Assembly (NCBI RefSeq): GCF_009762775.1
Contig: NZ_CP046401.1
Coordinates: 6,274,001-6,338,000 of the forward strand
Length of the DNA: 64,000 bases
Direction of reading: 5' to 3'
Origin: Maribellus comscasis
GTDB lineage: Bacteria; Bacteroidota; Bacteroidia; Bacteroidales; Prolixibacteraceae
The translations under genes and the position numbers were made by a program. Under the pieces are notes generated by a model. That model saw nothing but the letters and a program-made list of their open reading frames with translations. It did not search any database and was not told the origin of the DNA. Positions 34,791 to 43,126 of this stretch are shown here, in pieces. The first letter of the stretch is position 1; every line of letters starts with the position of its first letter.

Positions 34791-36211
34791 GTGAAAGTAC
34801 AAAGAATTTATGAAACGCCCCTTGAAATTAATTTTAATTCACCACGTCAGGAATTTTCTCTTTACTGGAAATCATTTTTAACATCTGAAATTGGTAAACT
34901 CTATGTCTCCTTACCCTGGGATGATTTAGTCCGGCATTTTAAAATCAAAGAAAATAAGAAAGGACCTTCCCGTTTTTTTAGTCCCGGGGGAATGATTGCA
35001 TTGATGTTCCTTAAGTCTTATGTGGGGTGTTCAGACCGAAAACTAATTGAGCACTTAAACGGCAATATCCACTTTCAGCTTTTTTGTGACATCTGGCTAC
35101 AAGGTGAAAGGCTTACCAATTATAAAATTGTCAGCCAGATACGTACTTTTTTGTCATCAAGGTTAGCTATTAGTGAAGCTCAAAAAATATTGGCAAAACA
35201 TTGGAAACCCTTTATTGAACATCCCAACATTATGCTTACCGATGCAACATGTTACGAAACTTCGATGCGTTACCCAACCAATATAAAACTACTGTGGGAA
35301 AGTGTAGACTGGTGTTACGGTCAATTGAAATTAAGCTGTAAGTATTTAAAGATACGAACACCCCGAACCAAATATCTCAAGCAAAAAGAAAGGTATAGTC
35401 ACTACAGCCGAAAGCGCAGGAAATCGAAAAAGCAGCGTAGAATACTTACCCGGAGCCTGCTGCACTTACTGGGGAAATTATTGTTTTTACTGGAAGAAAC
35501 CCAGCAGAACTATCTTTATGAATTTACCATGCCAGCCAGATATTATCGCCAAATCAAAATAATTACCACGGTATTATCTCAACAACAAGAAATTTTTGAT
35601 ACAGGTAAAAGTGTACCCGACCGTATAGTCAGCCTTTCAAAAGCTTATATCCGGCCAATTGTACGAGGAAAAGAAGTTAAACCTGTTGAATTTGGAGCCA
35701 AGGTAAATATGATACAATTTGGAGGGATTAATTTTATCGAGCACATAAGCTTCAGCGCTTTTCATGAGGGGATAAGGCTTAAGCAATCTGTGCGTTACGG
35801 TCGCCAGCTGGTAGGTAAACCAACACACCTTTCGGGCGATGATATTTATGCCACCAATGCCAACCGCACCTGGTGCAGGAAAGAGAATATCATCCATGGG
35901 TTTAAACGAAAAGGAAGGGCAGGAAAACATGAACAGCACCGGAAAATACTTCATTCTGTACTTCGTAAAGAAAGAGCCACGCGAATGGAAGGAAGCTTTG
36001 GAACAGAAAAAGAACACTACGGCTTAAAGAAAATAAGGGCCATGACCCGGAAAAATGAAGAACTCTGGATTTTCTTTGGTGTACATACAGCAAATGCAGT
36101 TAGGATAGCCCGAAAAATGGCGCTCCAAAAACAAGCTGCCTAAAATCAAATCAATTTATTCAAAATCTTTAGGCAAATGGGAAAACTATGCCCAATTCCG
36201 GCCTTTTTTCG
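34739..36211 (+). mobile_element. DDE insertion sequence (IS5/IS1182-like), about 1.47 kb
   Basis: Imperfect terminal inverted repeats: CGAAAAAGGCCTGAAT at 34739-34754 and, in reverse complement at the right, CGAAAAAAGGCCGGAAT (36195-36211). They enclose a single transposase gene. No convincing target duplication could be read, so the outer limits are approximate by a few bases. Confidence 0.75.
34791..36143 (+). CDS. DDE transposase of IS5/IS1182-like type
   Basis: 450-aa transposase. N-terminal DUF772-like helical domain (FFSPGGMIALMFLKSYVGCSD), then a DDE nuclease fold with candidate acidic residues in IMLTDATCYE, the insert rich in Arg/Lys (RKRRKSKKQRR), GINFIEHISFSAFHEG, and MEGSFGTEKEHYGL near the C-terminus. 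Full length and without frame breaks. The family label is by overall resemblance; IS5 versus IS1182 is not settled. It lies within the restriction island, downstream of hsdMS. Confidence 0.85.
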   Translation: MKVQRIYETPLEINFNSPRQEFSLYWKSFLTSEIGKLYVSLPWDDLVRHFKIKENKKGPSRFFSPGGMIALMFLKSYVGCSDRKLIEHLNGNIHFQLFCDIWLQGERLTNYKIVSQIRTFLSSRLAISEAQKILAKHWKPFIEHPNIMLTDATCYETSMRYPTNIKLLWESVDWCYGQLKLSCKYLKIRTPRTKYLKQKERYSHYSRKRRKSKKQRRILTRSLLHLLGKLLFLLEETQQNYLYEFTMPARYYRQIKIITTVLSQQQEIFDTGKSVPDRIVSLSKAYIRPIVRGKEVKPVEFGAKVNMIQFGGINFIEHISFSAFHEGIRLKQSVRYGRQLVGKPTHLSGDDIYATNANRTWCRKENIIHGFKRKGRAGKHEQHRKILHSVLRKERATRMEGSFGTEKEHYGLKKIRAMTRKNEELWIFFGVHTANAVRIARKMALQKQAA

Positions 36212-36385
36212 TCATAAAATCAATCGACACAAAAAAAAGAGATTCTTTTATCAAAATCGGGAAAAAATATCAAGGAGATTTTACCCGATTTTGTCCGAAG
36301 ACCTTTACTGCTGAAGGTGCCTAATTCGTTATTCTCGCCTGCGATTGGATTCAAACAAAAAACAAGTGAAATTTTCGGAAAACTA

Positions 36386-36811
36386 TTATTTTTCATTCGC
36401 ACCGGGGCAAATCCAATAGGTATAACCGGTTTTCGATTGAAACGAAGGATCACGGATATCCCGTGTTTCGGCAATATGTTTTTTTGTATGTTCCAGTTGC
36501 ATGTGTGCATTGTGCGCTCCTTTTGTTGCCCACGCTTCTGTAAGGCAAAATAAAGTACTGTCGTTGTACGACTGAAACAGCGAATAATCAAGGCAACCGG
36601 GTTCCTGGGCCAGAACTTTTGCTTTGCATTCATCAAACGATTGCTTTAAGAAAGATACATATTCGGGTTTCACTTTAATCTCAAACCGCATTACAACATT
36701 CATCGAATCTTTGTCAAAACTACATTCGTGCTGTGACGTTTTATTGGTTAGACTGCTGGTAATGAAAGCAATGGTTACAAGTGTCAAAATACCTAAAATA
36801 AGATTTTTCAT
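36386..36811 (-). CDS. Exported antibiotic-biosynthesis-monooxygenase (ABM) domain protein
   Basis: 141 aa with a hydrophobic N-terminal segment (residues 1-22) and then one ABM/quinol-monooxygenase-like ferredoxin fold: MRFEIKVKPEYVSFLKQSFDE, EPGCLDYSLFQSYND, FCLTEAWATKGAHNAHMQLEH. The pattern of an EPGC...Y turn and EAW...AHxQxxH is typical of YgiN-like proteins. Members oxidise or sense quinones, but many have no known activity. It is the only leftward gene in the island and has no partners. Confidence 0.75.
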   Translation of the reverse strand: MKNLILGILTLVTIAFITSSLTNKTSQHECSFDKDSMNVVMRFEIKVKPEYVSFLKQSFDECKAKVLAQEPGCLDYSLFQSYNDSTLFCLTEAWATKGAHNAHMQLEHTKKHIAETRDIRDPSFQSKTGYTYWICPGANEK

Positions 36812-37040
36812 TTTGCTAAAATTTAGTTGGTTATTTTAAATACGAATATATCCTGTTTTTTTTAGAAACCAACTGTATCATGCAAATTGAATTAACTTCC
36901 CCTGGTTTTCAACGAGGGGAGAGAATTTCAAACCACCTTTTATCAATTAAATTAGTGTGCCATTCCAATCCCTTCGCTGGCGTGGGTTAAGTAATAAAAT
37001 GGATTCAATTTGAATAGGAATCCCAACAAATTATAAAATG

Positions 37041-37064
37041 AACCAGCGGCCAGCTGGTTTTTTT
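37041..37064 (+). terminator. Orphan Rho-independent terminator
   Basis: AACCAGC (37041-37047), loop GGCCA, GCTGGTT (37053-37059), then T residues. No rightward gene precedes it, suggesting the gene it served has been lost. Confidence 0.8.
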
Positions 37065-37288
37065 GTATTGTGTGATAAATCCACCAAGTTTCCAAATGAT
37101 TTTCTGACGAATAAATCTCCTTCAATCATTTATACAATAATGCACTCACTCATTTTACTAACCCCGCTTTAATGTACGATTTCATGCCATTGCATAAGTC
37201 ATAAGTTGACCCAAATGCAGCCACCGCGCGCATGATCGGTAGAGGATATCATGAATCATTTCACCATTCATCATTTACTTTTTCTCCC

Positions 37289-37420
37289 CTCACTATTTAG
37301 ACCCCTTCCAAACTTTAACTCCTTATTGTTAAATTCGTTCCGTTCGTATAATTTTAATCCTCTGAAACCCGGCCGCACGTGGAAAGGATTCAAAGTGCAG
37401 AACTGCCGCCCCCGGTTTTC
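37289..37420 (+). repeat. 132-bp direct repeat, right copy
   Basis: Partner of 28245-28376 in the same orientation and of exactly the same length, with the GC-rich right half nearly identical. The two copies bracket the restriction operon, the DDE insertion sequence and the ABM gene; recombination between them would remove 9,044 bp. Confidence 0.85.
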
Positions 37421-37560
37421 AGACGACAGAACATGATTTTCCCGTTTGTAAATGTCTATGCATGGAACTGTTGTGTATGGTATTGAAGAATAATAGTTTA
37501 AACAACCATCGATAATGAAGAAATAAATACAATTCATATACACGAAGGTACGGTAGCATA

Positions 37561-38358
37561 ATGAAAAACAAAACCATGAAACAAATTGAAATTTTAATCT
37601 TGCTAAATATTCTTCTTTTGAGTACTTCACTTTTTGGACAAGTTTTTGAACCTATTTGTATTGGTGAAAAAATGATTTTTGATTCTAAAATCTTAAAGCA
37701 GGAGAGAGAAATTTTTATTAAAATACCAGAAAATTATGAAAATATTGATTTGGAATTTCCTGTGCACTATGTTTTGGATGGAGAAATAATATTTAATAGT
37801 TATTCCGCTATTGCTGAATTGAAAGCACAGAATGATGAAATTCCGGAAGCGATAATTGTTGGCATTCCAAATATTGATAGAGGATATGACTTAAATCCCA
37901 AAGCTAATGGAGTTAATTTTTTAGATTTTATGACAACAGAACTAATTCCCTACATTGACAACAGATACAGAACAAACGAAAATAGAGTTTTAGTAGGATA
38001 TTCAATGGCTGGAAATTTTGTCGTTTATACTCTTCTAACAGGACAAGAATTATTCAATATATTTTTATCTGGCAGTCCTTATCGTTTAGACATGTACAAA
38101 AGTGAACTGATAGACTCTTTTACAAATAACCTGAAAACGAAAAAAACACTTTATACTTCAATTGGAAGTATAGACCAAACAAAACAATTGGAATTTTTCA
38201 ATACGTTTTGCAGCCGATTTGGCCAGGAAAATAATGATTTGTTGAATTTTAAATATGAAGTCGTAGTAAATCGGGACCACAACAATAATTTTCTTATTAA
38301 CTGGCAAGACGGTTTAGATTACATTTATAGAGATTGGACCAAAGACGGTGACAAATAA
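37561..38358 (+). CDS. Exported alpha/beta hydrolase (esterase D/Fes-like)
   Basis: 265-aa secreted hydrolase. Signal peptide to about residue 29 (TSLFGQ); the alternative start at 37576 trims five residues. The nucleophile elbow is GYSMAG with Ser148; VHYVLDGEIIFNS, VGIPNIDRGYDLNP and NRDHNNNF (His near residue 240) complete a Fes/IroE-like serine-hydrolase pattern. Such proteins hydrolyse esters of siderophores or acylated sugars. It has no clear operon partner. Confidence 0.8.
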   Translation: MKNKTMKQIEILILLNILLLSTSLFGQVFEPICIGEKMIFDSKILKQEREIFIKIPENYENIDLEFPVHYVLDGEIIFNSYSAIAELKAQNDEIPEAIIVGIPNIDRGYDLNPKANGVNFLDFMTTELIPYIDNRYRTNENRVLVGYSMAGNFVVYTLLTGQELFNIFLSGSPYRLDMYKSELIDSFTNNLKTKKTLYTSIGSIDQTKQLEFFNTFCSRFGQENNDLLNFKYEVVVNRDHNNNFLINWQDGLDYIYRDWTKDGDK

Positions 38359-38732
38359 ATTTCGCAACCTACATAGTGCAAGGACAGCTTACAAGTGACT
38401 GTCAGACTGTCTGAAAACCTCTTTCCAGGAAAGAATGATTTGGGTAACTGACCTTAAAAAGAATAAAATATTGAAATCTCAGGAACAGGGGAGTATTGAT
38501 GAGGTTTTTGCAATAGAAATGGAGCAAAGTGGGGCGCTGAGATTTGTTTTGGTTTGCTAACTTTCCGAAGAATGAGCTTATCTTCGAAGCAGGGGTTGGA
38601 ATAGCCGTATGACGGAAGACTGTCACGCAAGGTTTAATAAAAAGCTGGCGGCGAATTCCCTCGGCCTATTCGACCACTAAACGTTAACACAAAATTTGAA
38701 AAACAACTTATAACCAACTAAAAATAATTCAA
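38359..38732. other. Intergenic region with intron scar
   Basis: 374 nt; the right half looks like the 3' end of a degenerate group II intron (see 38602-38680). The left half holds a closed or chance frame only. Confidence 0.45.
38602..38680 (+). ncRNA. Degenerate 3' end of a group II intron (domains V-VI)
   Basis: TAGCCGTATGACGGAAGACT followed by GTCACGCAAGGTTTA (38602-38636) matches the layout of a domain V hairpin (AGC triad, central bulge, closing GGTT), with several base pairs lost. It is followed by GCTGGCGGCGAATTCC and CCTATTCGAC, the form of domain VI and the 3' end in several bacterial introns. No reverse-transcriptase gene remains. The call rests on pattern memory, not on a covariance search. 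Confidence 0.4.
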
Positions 38733-39866
38733 ATGAAAAATTTATCAACACTTTTTTTAGTCATTGCTCTTTTTTCCTGTCAGGATAGGACAAAAACAGA
38801 ATTTGTAATATCCGGAAATATTGAAGATGCTCCTGACAGTACAATCGTTCAGTTACGTGCAAGATATGGCAATGTTACTCAACTTGTAGCTACAGACACT
38901 ATTATTGATGGCAATTTTGAGTTTAGGGATACACTTGAAGCCCGACCTGCCAAAATGGTGCTTGTTGCCACAGACTGGAAAAACTTTTCGGGGACTTGCC
39001 AATTCTGGGCAGATTACACAAAAATTAATATTACAGGAAAAGGAAAATACTTATCTGCCTGGGAGGTGGAAAGTAATATTCCTGAACAAATAGCAATGAA
39101 CAAGTTTAAAAACAAAACAAAAGAATCAGATATAAAAGGTGATAGCCTAAATTATGTTTTAAGAAATAATCTTGGTGATGTTGAACTGGAAAAAAAGATA
39201 ATTGAGGAGAGACATAAGAATTATGCACTAAAATTAAAAGAAGAGTTCGAAGTACTTAAAAATGGAATCCATAGCCAAACAGCACTTGAAAAACTATCCA
39301 ATTATCTTAAAAACGCTGAAAATTACGAGGTTGAGGTTGACAAAAAACTGGTAAAATCGTTGTACGACAATATGGATATAAAGTACAGGGAATCGACTTT
39401 TGGTGAAGGAATATTTTTTAAAATAGCAAACACAAACATACCTCAGGTCGGAGAAAAGTTTGTAAACGTTACCCTGTTCGACCTCGAAGGCAATAGTCAC
39501 GAATTGAACGATTATTTAGATAAATACATATTACTGGATTTTTGGACACTGGGTTGTACACACTGCAAAGATGCTCATCATGGATTAAAAAATCTGCAAA
39601 AGAAATATGAAAAAAATTTACAGGTGGTTGGCATTAACGTTGATGTAAATAAACAGCTTTGGGAAGAAGCAACCCAAAGGGATAATATTAGCTGGGTTAA
39701 CCTGTCGGATGGAAAAGGAACTCATGCGGGGGTTTATGCCCAATATGGAGGCAAGGCACTACCAACTTTTATTTTCATTAACCCCAATGGAAAAATTATT
39801 GAAAGATGGCAGGGATTTAAGGAAGGTATTTTTGAGGAAAAACTCAGCAAATATTTTCAGAACTAA
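38733..39866 (+). CDS. TlpA-like thioredoxin-fold lipoprotein
   Basis: 377-aa envelope thiol-disulfide protein. Lipoprotein signal with Cys16 (VIALFSC), an N-terminal DUF4369-like beta domain (about 22-115: FVISGNIEDAPDSTIVQLRA), a helical linker, and a C-terminal thioredoxin/AhpC-TSA domain (about 245-377) with the redox pair CTHC (around 275) in LLDFWTLGCTHCKDAH and the cis-Pro loop KALPTFIF. Family members keep periplasmic cysteines or cytochrome haem sites reduced. It lies 83 nt before the tetraheme cytochrome gene, so a role in haem attachment to that protein is possible but only inferred. Confidence 0.85.
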   Translation: MKNLSTLFLVIALFSCQDRTKTEFVISGNIEDAPDSTIVQLRARYGNVTQLVATDTIIDGNFEFRDTLEARPAKMVLVATDWKNFSGTCQFWADYTKINITGKGKYLSAWEVESNIPEQIAMNKFKNKTKESDIKGDSLNYVLRNNLGDVELEKKIIEERHKNYALKLKEEFEVLKNGIHSQTALEKLSNYLKNAENYEVEVDKKLVKSLYDNMDIKYRESTFGEGIFFKIANTNIPQVGEKFVNVTLFDLEGNSHELNDYLDKYILLDFWTLGCTHCKDAHHGLKNLQKKYEKNLQVVGINVDVNKQLWEEATQRDNISWVNLSDGKGTHAGVYAQYGGKALPTFIFINPNGKIIERWQGFKEGIFEEKLSKYFQN

Positions 39867-39949
39867 TAATTATGATGTATAACAATTGGAATTCCAATTA
39901 TATTTTTTGTAGAAACGAAACCTAAGTCAATTTACTTAAATAATAAATT

Positions 39950-41512
39950 ATGCTCGAAAAATTCAGAGACTACCTATATAAAAGGCTGTTACTGGTTATA
40001 CTTGTAGGCTTTGTGTTGGGGATAGCAGCTTTTGTTTTTTCACATAAAGTTGTTAAAGCAACATCAACAAACGAATCGTGTGAAATGTGCCACGTTCATC
40101 CTCATGTTACTGAATCATGGAAACTTTCGGTGCATTACGACACCCGTGTAGGAATTAAAATTAGCTGTGTTGATTGCCACCTTCCACCCAAAGGACGGAA
40201 ATTTCTGAAAGAAAAGATTAAAGCATCGGCCAAAGATTTGTATGGTTACATTTTTAAAGACAGTACCGAATTTAACTGGGATGCAAAATCTACATTGGAA
40301 CAGGCACAACATTTTGTTTTCAAAGAATCGTGTGTGAATTGTCACCAGAACCTTTTCCCGCTGACTTTAATAAAAGAAGGACAGGAGGCACATTTATATT
40401 ATTCTCAAAATGAGGAGGAGTTACGTTGTATAAACTGTCACTTATATGTTGGGCATTACAATCCAAATGCTTTACATGGCAAAAATGTTGACTTTGGGAG
40501 TGTGGGAAATGAAAATATGGAAAAATTTACCGAAGCAGCAGTTGTTACTTCGCTTGAAGATTTCACCGAGACTATTCCGGGAACTGCTGTTGAGTTGACT
40601 ATGAAAGCAATTCCGGGTGGAAGTTTTATAATAGGGAGTCCTGACGGTGAACAGTTCAGGAAAGCAGATGAAGGCCCTCAAAAGCAAATTAATATCAGTC
40701 CGTTTTTTATGGCCGAAGTAGAATTAACCTGGGATGCATACCTCGCTTTTTGTAGTGCCACAGCGGCCGAAGGAAGAACGACAGACACCGAAGGAAGACG
40801 TACCGAAAAAGATGTTGATGCAATTTCCGGTCCTACACCACCATATATGCAACCAGATCAAAACTGGGGAGTAGGAAGCCGTCCGGCAATTACCATGAGC
40901 TATCATTCATCCGAAACATTTTGCAAATGGTTGTCACAAGTTACCGGAAAAACTTACCGTTTACCAACTGAAGCTGAATGGGAATACGCTGCCCGGGGCG
41001 GTACCGAAACCCCATTCTTTTTCGAAGGCGATCCTAAAGATTTTGGTGGGCAAGGTTTTATCAGAAAATTGTTTGGAAAAGGAAGTGAGGTCATTAATGC
41101 CTATGTAGTTTACGATAAAAACAGTGGATTGCGTTCGGCAGAGCCAGGAGGAGTAAAGTTCAACCCATTTGGCTTAAAAAATATGCTGGGTAATGTTGCA
41201 GAATACACAGCGGATTGGTATACAGAAGATGCCTACACCAAACTTAAAAATGGTGAAACTGACCCCAAAGGGCCTGTATCAGGTGAGGAACATGTAATTC
41301 GTGGTGGTTCATTTAAAAGCTCTATAGGAGAAGTTAGAAGTGCGGCACGTGCGCATACTGAAAGTGTTGCCTGGATGAAAACCGATCCGCAAATGCCGAA
41401 AAGTATTTGGTGGCTTTCTGATTGCAATTTTGTGGGTTTTCGAGTTGTTTGTGAATACGATGAAAATACGGGAAACAAATCTACCACTTCTGAAATACCG
41501 GAAATTAAGTAA
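39950..41512 (+). CDS. NapC/NirT-type tetraheme cytochrome fused to FGE/SUMF1-like domain
   Basis: 520-aa fusion. Residues 10-32 form a membrane anchor; four haem-c sites follow: CEMCH (44), CVDCH (73), CVNCH (128) and CINCH (160), in the layout of NapC/NrfH quinol dehydrogenases that pass electrons from menaquinol to periplasmic reductases. From about residue 215 the rest is a formylglycine-generating-enzyme/SUMF1 fold: KAIPGGSFIIGSPDGE, VELTWDAYLAFC, RLPTEAEWEYAARGG, NMLGNVAEYTADWY, IRGGSFKSS, FVGFRVV. The two catalytic cysteines expected after RGGS are absent, so formylglycine activity is unlikely. No separate terminal reductase is adjacent. Confidence 0.88.
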   Translation: MLEKFRDYLYKRLLLVILVGFVLGIAAFVFSHKVVKATSTNESCEMCHVHPHVTESWKLSVHYDTRVGIKISCVDCHLPPKGRKFLKEKIKASAKDLYGYIFKDSTEFNWDAKSTLEQAQHFVFKESCVNCHQNLFPLTLIKEGQEAHLYYSQNEEELRCINCHLYVGHYNPNALHGKNVDFGSVGNENMEKFTEAAVVTSLEDFTETIPGTAVELTMKAIPGGSFIIGSPDGEQFRKADEGPQKQINISPFFMAEVELTWDAYLAFCSATAAEGRTTDTEGRRTEKDVDAISGPTPPYMQPDQNWGVGSRPAITMSYHSSETFCKWLSQVTGKTYRLPTEAEWEYAARGGTETPFFFEGDPKDFGGQGFIRKLFGKGSEVINAYVVYDKNSGLRSAEPGGVKFNPFGLKNMLGNVAEYTADWYTEDAYTKLKNGETDPKGPVSGEEHVIRGGSFKSSIGEVRSAARAHTESVAWMKTDPQMPKSIWWLSDCNFVGFRVVCEYDENTGNKSTTSEIPEIK

Positions 41513-41613
41513 AAATCTGTCAAGCTATTTTAGGGAATTATAGGTTGGTCCCGAAAGTGGGCTGGTTAAAAAAAATTGCTGATGGGCGTGTTACCAGGCC
41601 CTGCAGAATCGGA

Positions 41614-41639
41614 AAAATTGTATAATGTCATACAATTTT
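41614..41639. terminator. AT-rich hairpin, possible terminator
   Basis: AAAATTGTAT (41614-41623), loop AATGTC, ATACAATTTT (41630-41639): perfect 10-bp stem 100 nt downstream of the cytochrome fusion. It could act on either strand. Confidence 0.5.
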
Positions 41640-41781
41640 ATATCCTCGCCGGCAACAGGAGTAAATCTCACAGGAGCGCTTAATGTCAGTAACTTATAGA
41701 TTTAAAAAATCCCCGGCAGATCTGACTTTGTCAAAATGGAAGAAAACGAAGAAAAAAAGTGAAGCACATTACTATAAAATC

Positions 41782-42204
41782 CTATTTTTCCATATTCATA
41801 TAGGTTTGAATACTCTTCCAGTAATCATTTTTCATGGCCTCTGCATCCAGTCTTGTATACACCGTTATTTTTCTTTGCGGTTTATTTTTAAGGGGATAAA
41901 CAGTTTCCGCTTTCACCATTTCCGGATGTAAGAAAGCTTCAATAATGGCAACGTCCCACATAATCCATTGTTTGTCAGCAGGCACCGGAGGGTCCCAGGT
42001 CATTACGCTTACGTGATAGTCCCACCGGTCAACCAAAGCATCCCAAACCCCCTTTTTCCCTTTCAGCATTTGTTCTGTTTTTCTTTTATCAAAAACCAGG
42101 TTGCGTGCGGTGGTATTTGTCATGATATTCATTTCCAGTCCATCGGTATTAAAAAGAAGGTTAAAAGCGTTCGTGTCGTTGTTGTTAAGTATAAATTTGT
42201 CAGG
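41782..42204 (-). pseudogene. C-terminal remnant of a nucleoside hydrolase-like gene
   Basis: The open frame reads DKFILNNNDTNAFNLLFNTD and on through ENIMTNTTARNLVFDK-like sequence to WDALVDRWDYHVSVMTWDPPV and DVAIIEAFLHPEMV, the last third of an inosine/uridine-preferring nucleoside hydrolase-like protein. A TAG closes the frame at 42205-42207 and the N-terminal two thirds, with the DxDxxxDD calcium site, are missing. An ATG at 42132 could start a 116-aa peptide but it would have no active site. The parent family is likely rather than certain. Confidence 0.6.
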
Positions 42205-42251
42205 CTATTTTTAGTACAAGACAGGTATTTTTACATTGTTCCTCCACTTGG

Positions 42252-42282
42252 TTAAGGGGGAGTGTCCGCAGGACGGGGGGTA
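42252..42282. repeat. G-rich dispersed-repeat-like hairpin
   Basis: TTAAGGGGGAGTGTCCGCAG followed by GACGGGGGGTA, with GTCC-GCA-GGAC as a core hairpin. Its form is like short intergenic repeats common in Bacteroidota; only one copy is seen in this window. Confidence 0.35.
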
Positions 42283-42290
42283 TTTTAAAA

Positions 42291-42410
42291 CTAAAAAACA
42301 CTGGTATTACCCTTGCCTGTTCCGCAAAGCGTAAATAACTTGGCTACCTGAATTTGTGAAAACACTGTAAACGGAATTAAACAGGACAGTAAAATAAGAA
42401 GGTTTTTCAT
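42291..42410 (-). pseudogene. Signal-peptide-only reading frame, gene remnant
   Basis: 39 codons on the minus strand beginning MKNLLILLSCLIPFTVFSQ, a good signal peptide, then 20 residues (IQVAKLFTLCGTGKGNTSVF) to a TAG. The signal appears to have lost its mature protein. It follows the lipoprotein gene at 42422-42898 on the same strand after 11 nt. Confidence 0.4.
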
Positions 42411-42421
42411 GACGGTTGATT

Positions 42422-42898
42422 TTAGAGTAAGTCGTCTTTGGGAACATATTTTTTGAAACTTTCATAGAATTGTTCCAGCTGCGATCTATTCAAATTGTGC
42501 AGAAATCTTACACATTCTCCAGCGCTGTTTAGAAACACTTCCAGTACTGATGTATCGCCGGAATAAATGGTATATTCCGGCGAATTGGTTTCCGTATTTA
42601 CACTTGAATATTTCCAGCTGAGATGTGGTTCCGGGGTGCCCATATCGCCGGAGTAATTAAATGTAAGCTTCGATTTATTCAGCGTAGCCGGCGTACCCCT
42701 GCTGTGTAATTCATAAATTAGTTTCCTGCCTCCGTCGGGAGTTTGAATGACCTTTGCCGGTACCCCCAGTCTTTTATAAACGACTATTTCATTTTGTCCG
42801 ACAATGGCAAAATGAATGGCTTCGTTACTCAGTTTCGTAATGGTTGTACAGGAATTAAAAAGGATGGTCAGCACTATCAAAAACAGGGAATTTTTCAT
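42422..42898 (-). CDS. Hypothetical lipoprotein
   Basis: 158 aa from the ATG at 42898, which starts a clean lipoprotein signal (MKNSLFLIVLTILFNSC); the longer frame from 42955 has no such start. The middle segment VYKRLGVPAKVIQTPDGGRK followed by LIYE resembles the SmpA/OmlA-type pattern in which a short repeat compares a value with a G-P-x turn, but the match is weak. The C-terminal FLNSAGECVRFLHN is in keeping with such folds. Function unknown. Confidence 0.6.
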   Translation of the reverse strand: MKNSLFLIVLTILFNSCTTITKLSNEAIHFAIVGQNEIVVYKRLGVPAKVIQTPDGGRKLIYELHSRGTPATLNKSKLTFNYSGDMGTPEPHLSWKYSSVNTETNSPEYTIYSGDTSVLEVFLNSAGECVRFLHNLNRSQLEQFYESFKKYVPKDDLL

Positions 42899-43126
42899 GA
42901 TAGTTGATTCATTGGTTTGAAACAATAAGTTACGAAATAAGCGGCTGAAAAGCAAGGTGTTGAGTGGTGGTGGTTATTGCCACTCCCTATTAGTCACTCA
43001 TTTACCAGCTTTTGATGTAAAGATTGGATACAACACCCGTTAAGAATGTCGCAAATTTCCAATTTTAGCAAGAGGACAGACAATAGTTTTGTGGTGGTAT
43101 AAAATTTAAACAAAAGAGAAAAGACA

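Larger units (their letters stand above)
36812..37560. other. Gene-poor region at the right edge of the restriction island
   Basis: 749 nt without a convincing gene. It holds a CCTTCGCTGGCG motif (36971-36982), an orphan terminator (37041-37064) and the right 132-bp repeat (37289-37420). On the minus strand about 37145-37245 can be read as a 27-residue stub (MRAVAAFGSTYDLCNGMKSY ... K), possibly the end of a lost gene. Confidence 0.5.

Noticed and set aside
36220..36636. Leftward 138-codon frame overlapping the ABM gene
   Set aside because: Shadow of the ABM gene in another frame; the ABM frame has a signal peptide and clear domain pattern.
39950..41512. Formylglycine-generating enzyme for the two sulfatases
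   Set aside because: The SUMF1-like domain lacks the cysteine pair needed for catalysis, and the gene is not in the sulfatase operon.
41683..41931. Rightward 82-codon frame
   Set aside because: It is the antisense of the nucleoside-hydrolase remnant and has no family features or start signal.
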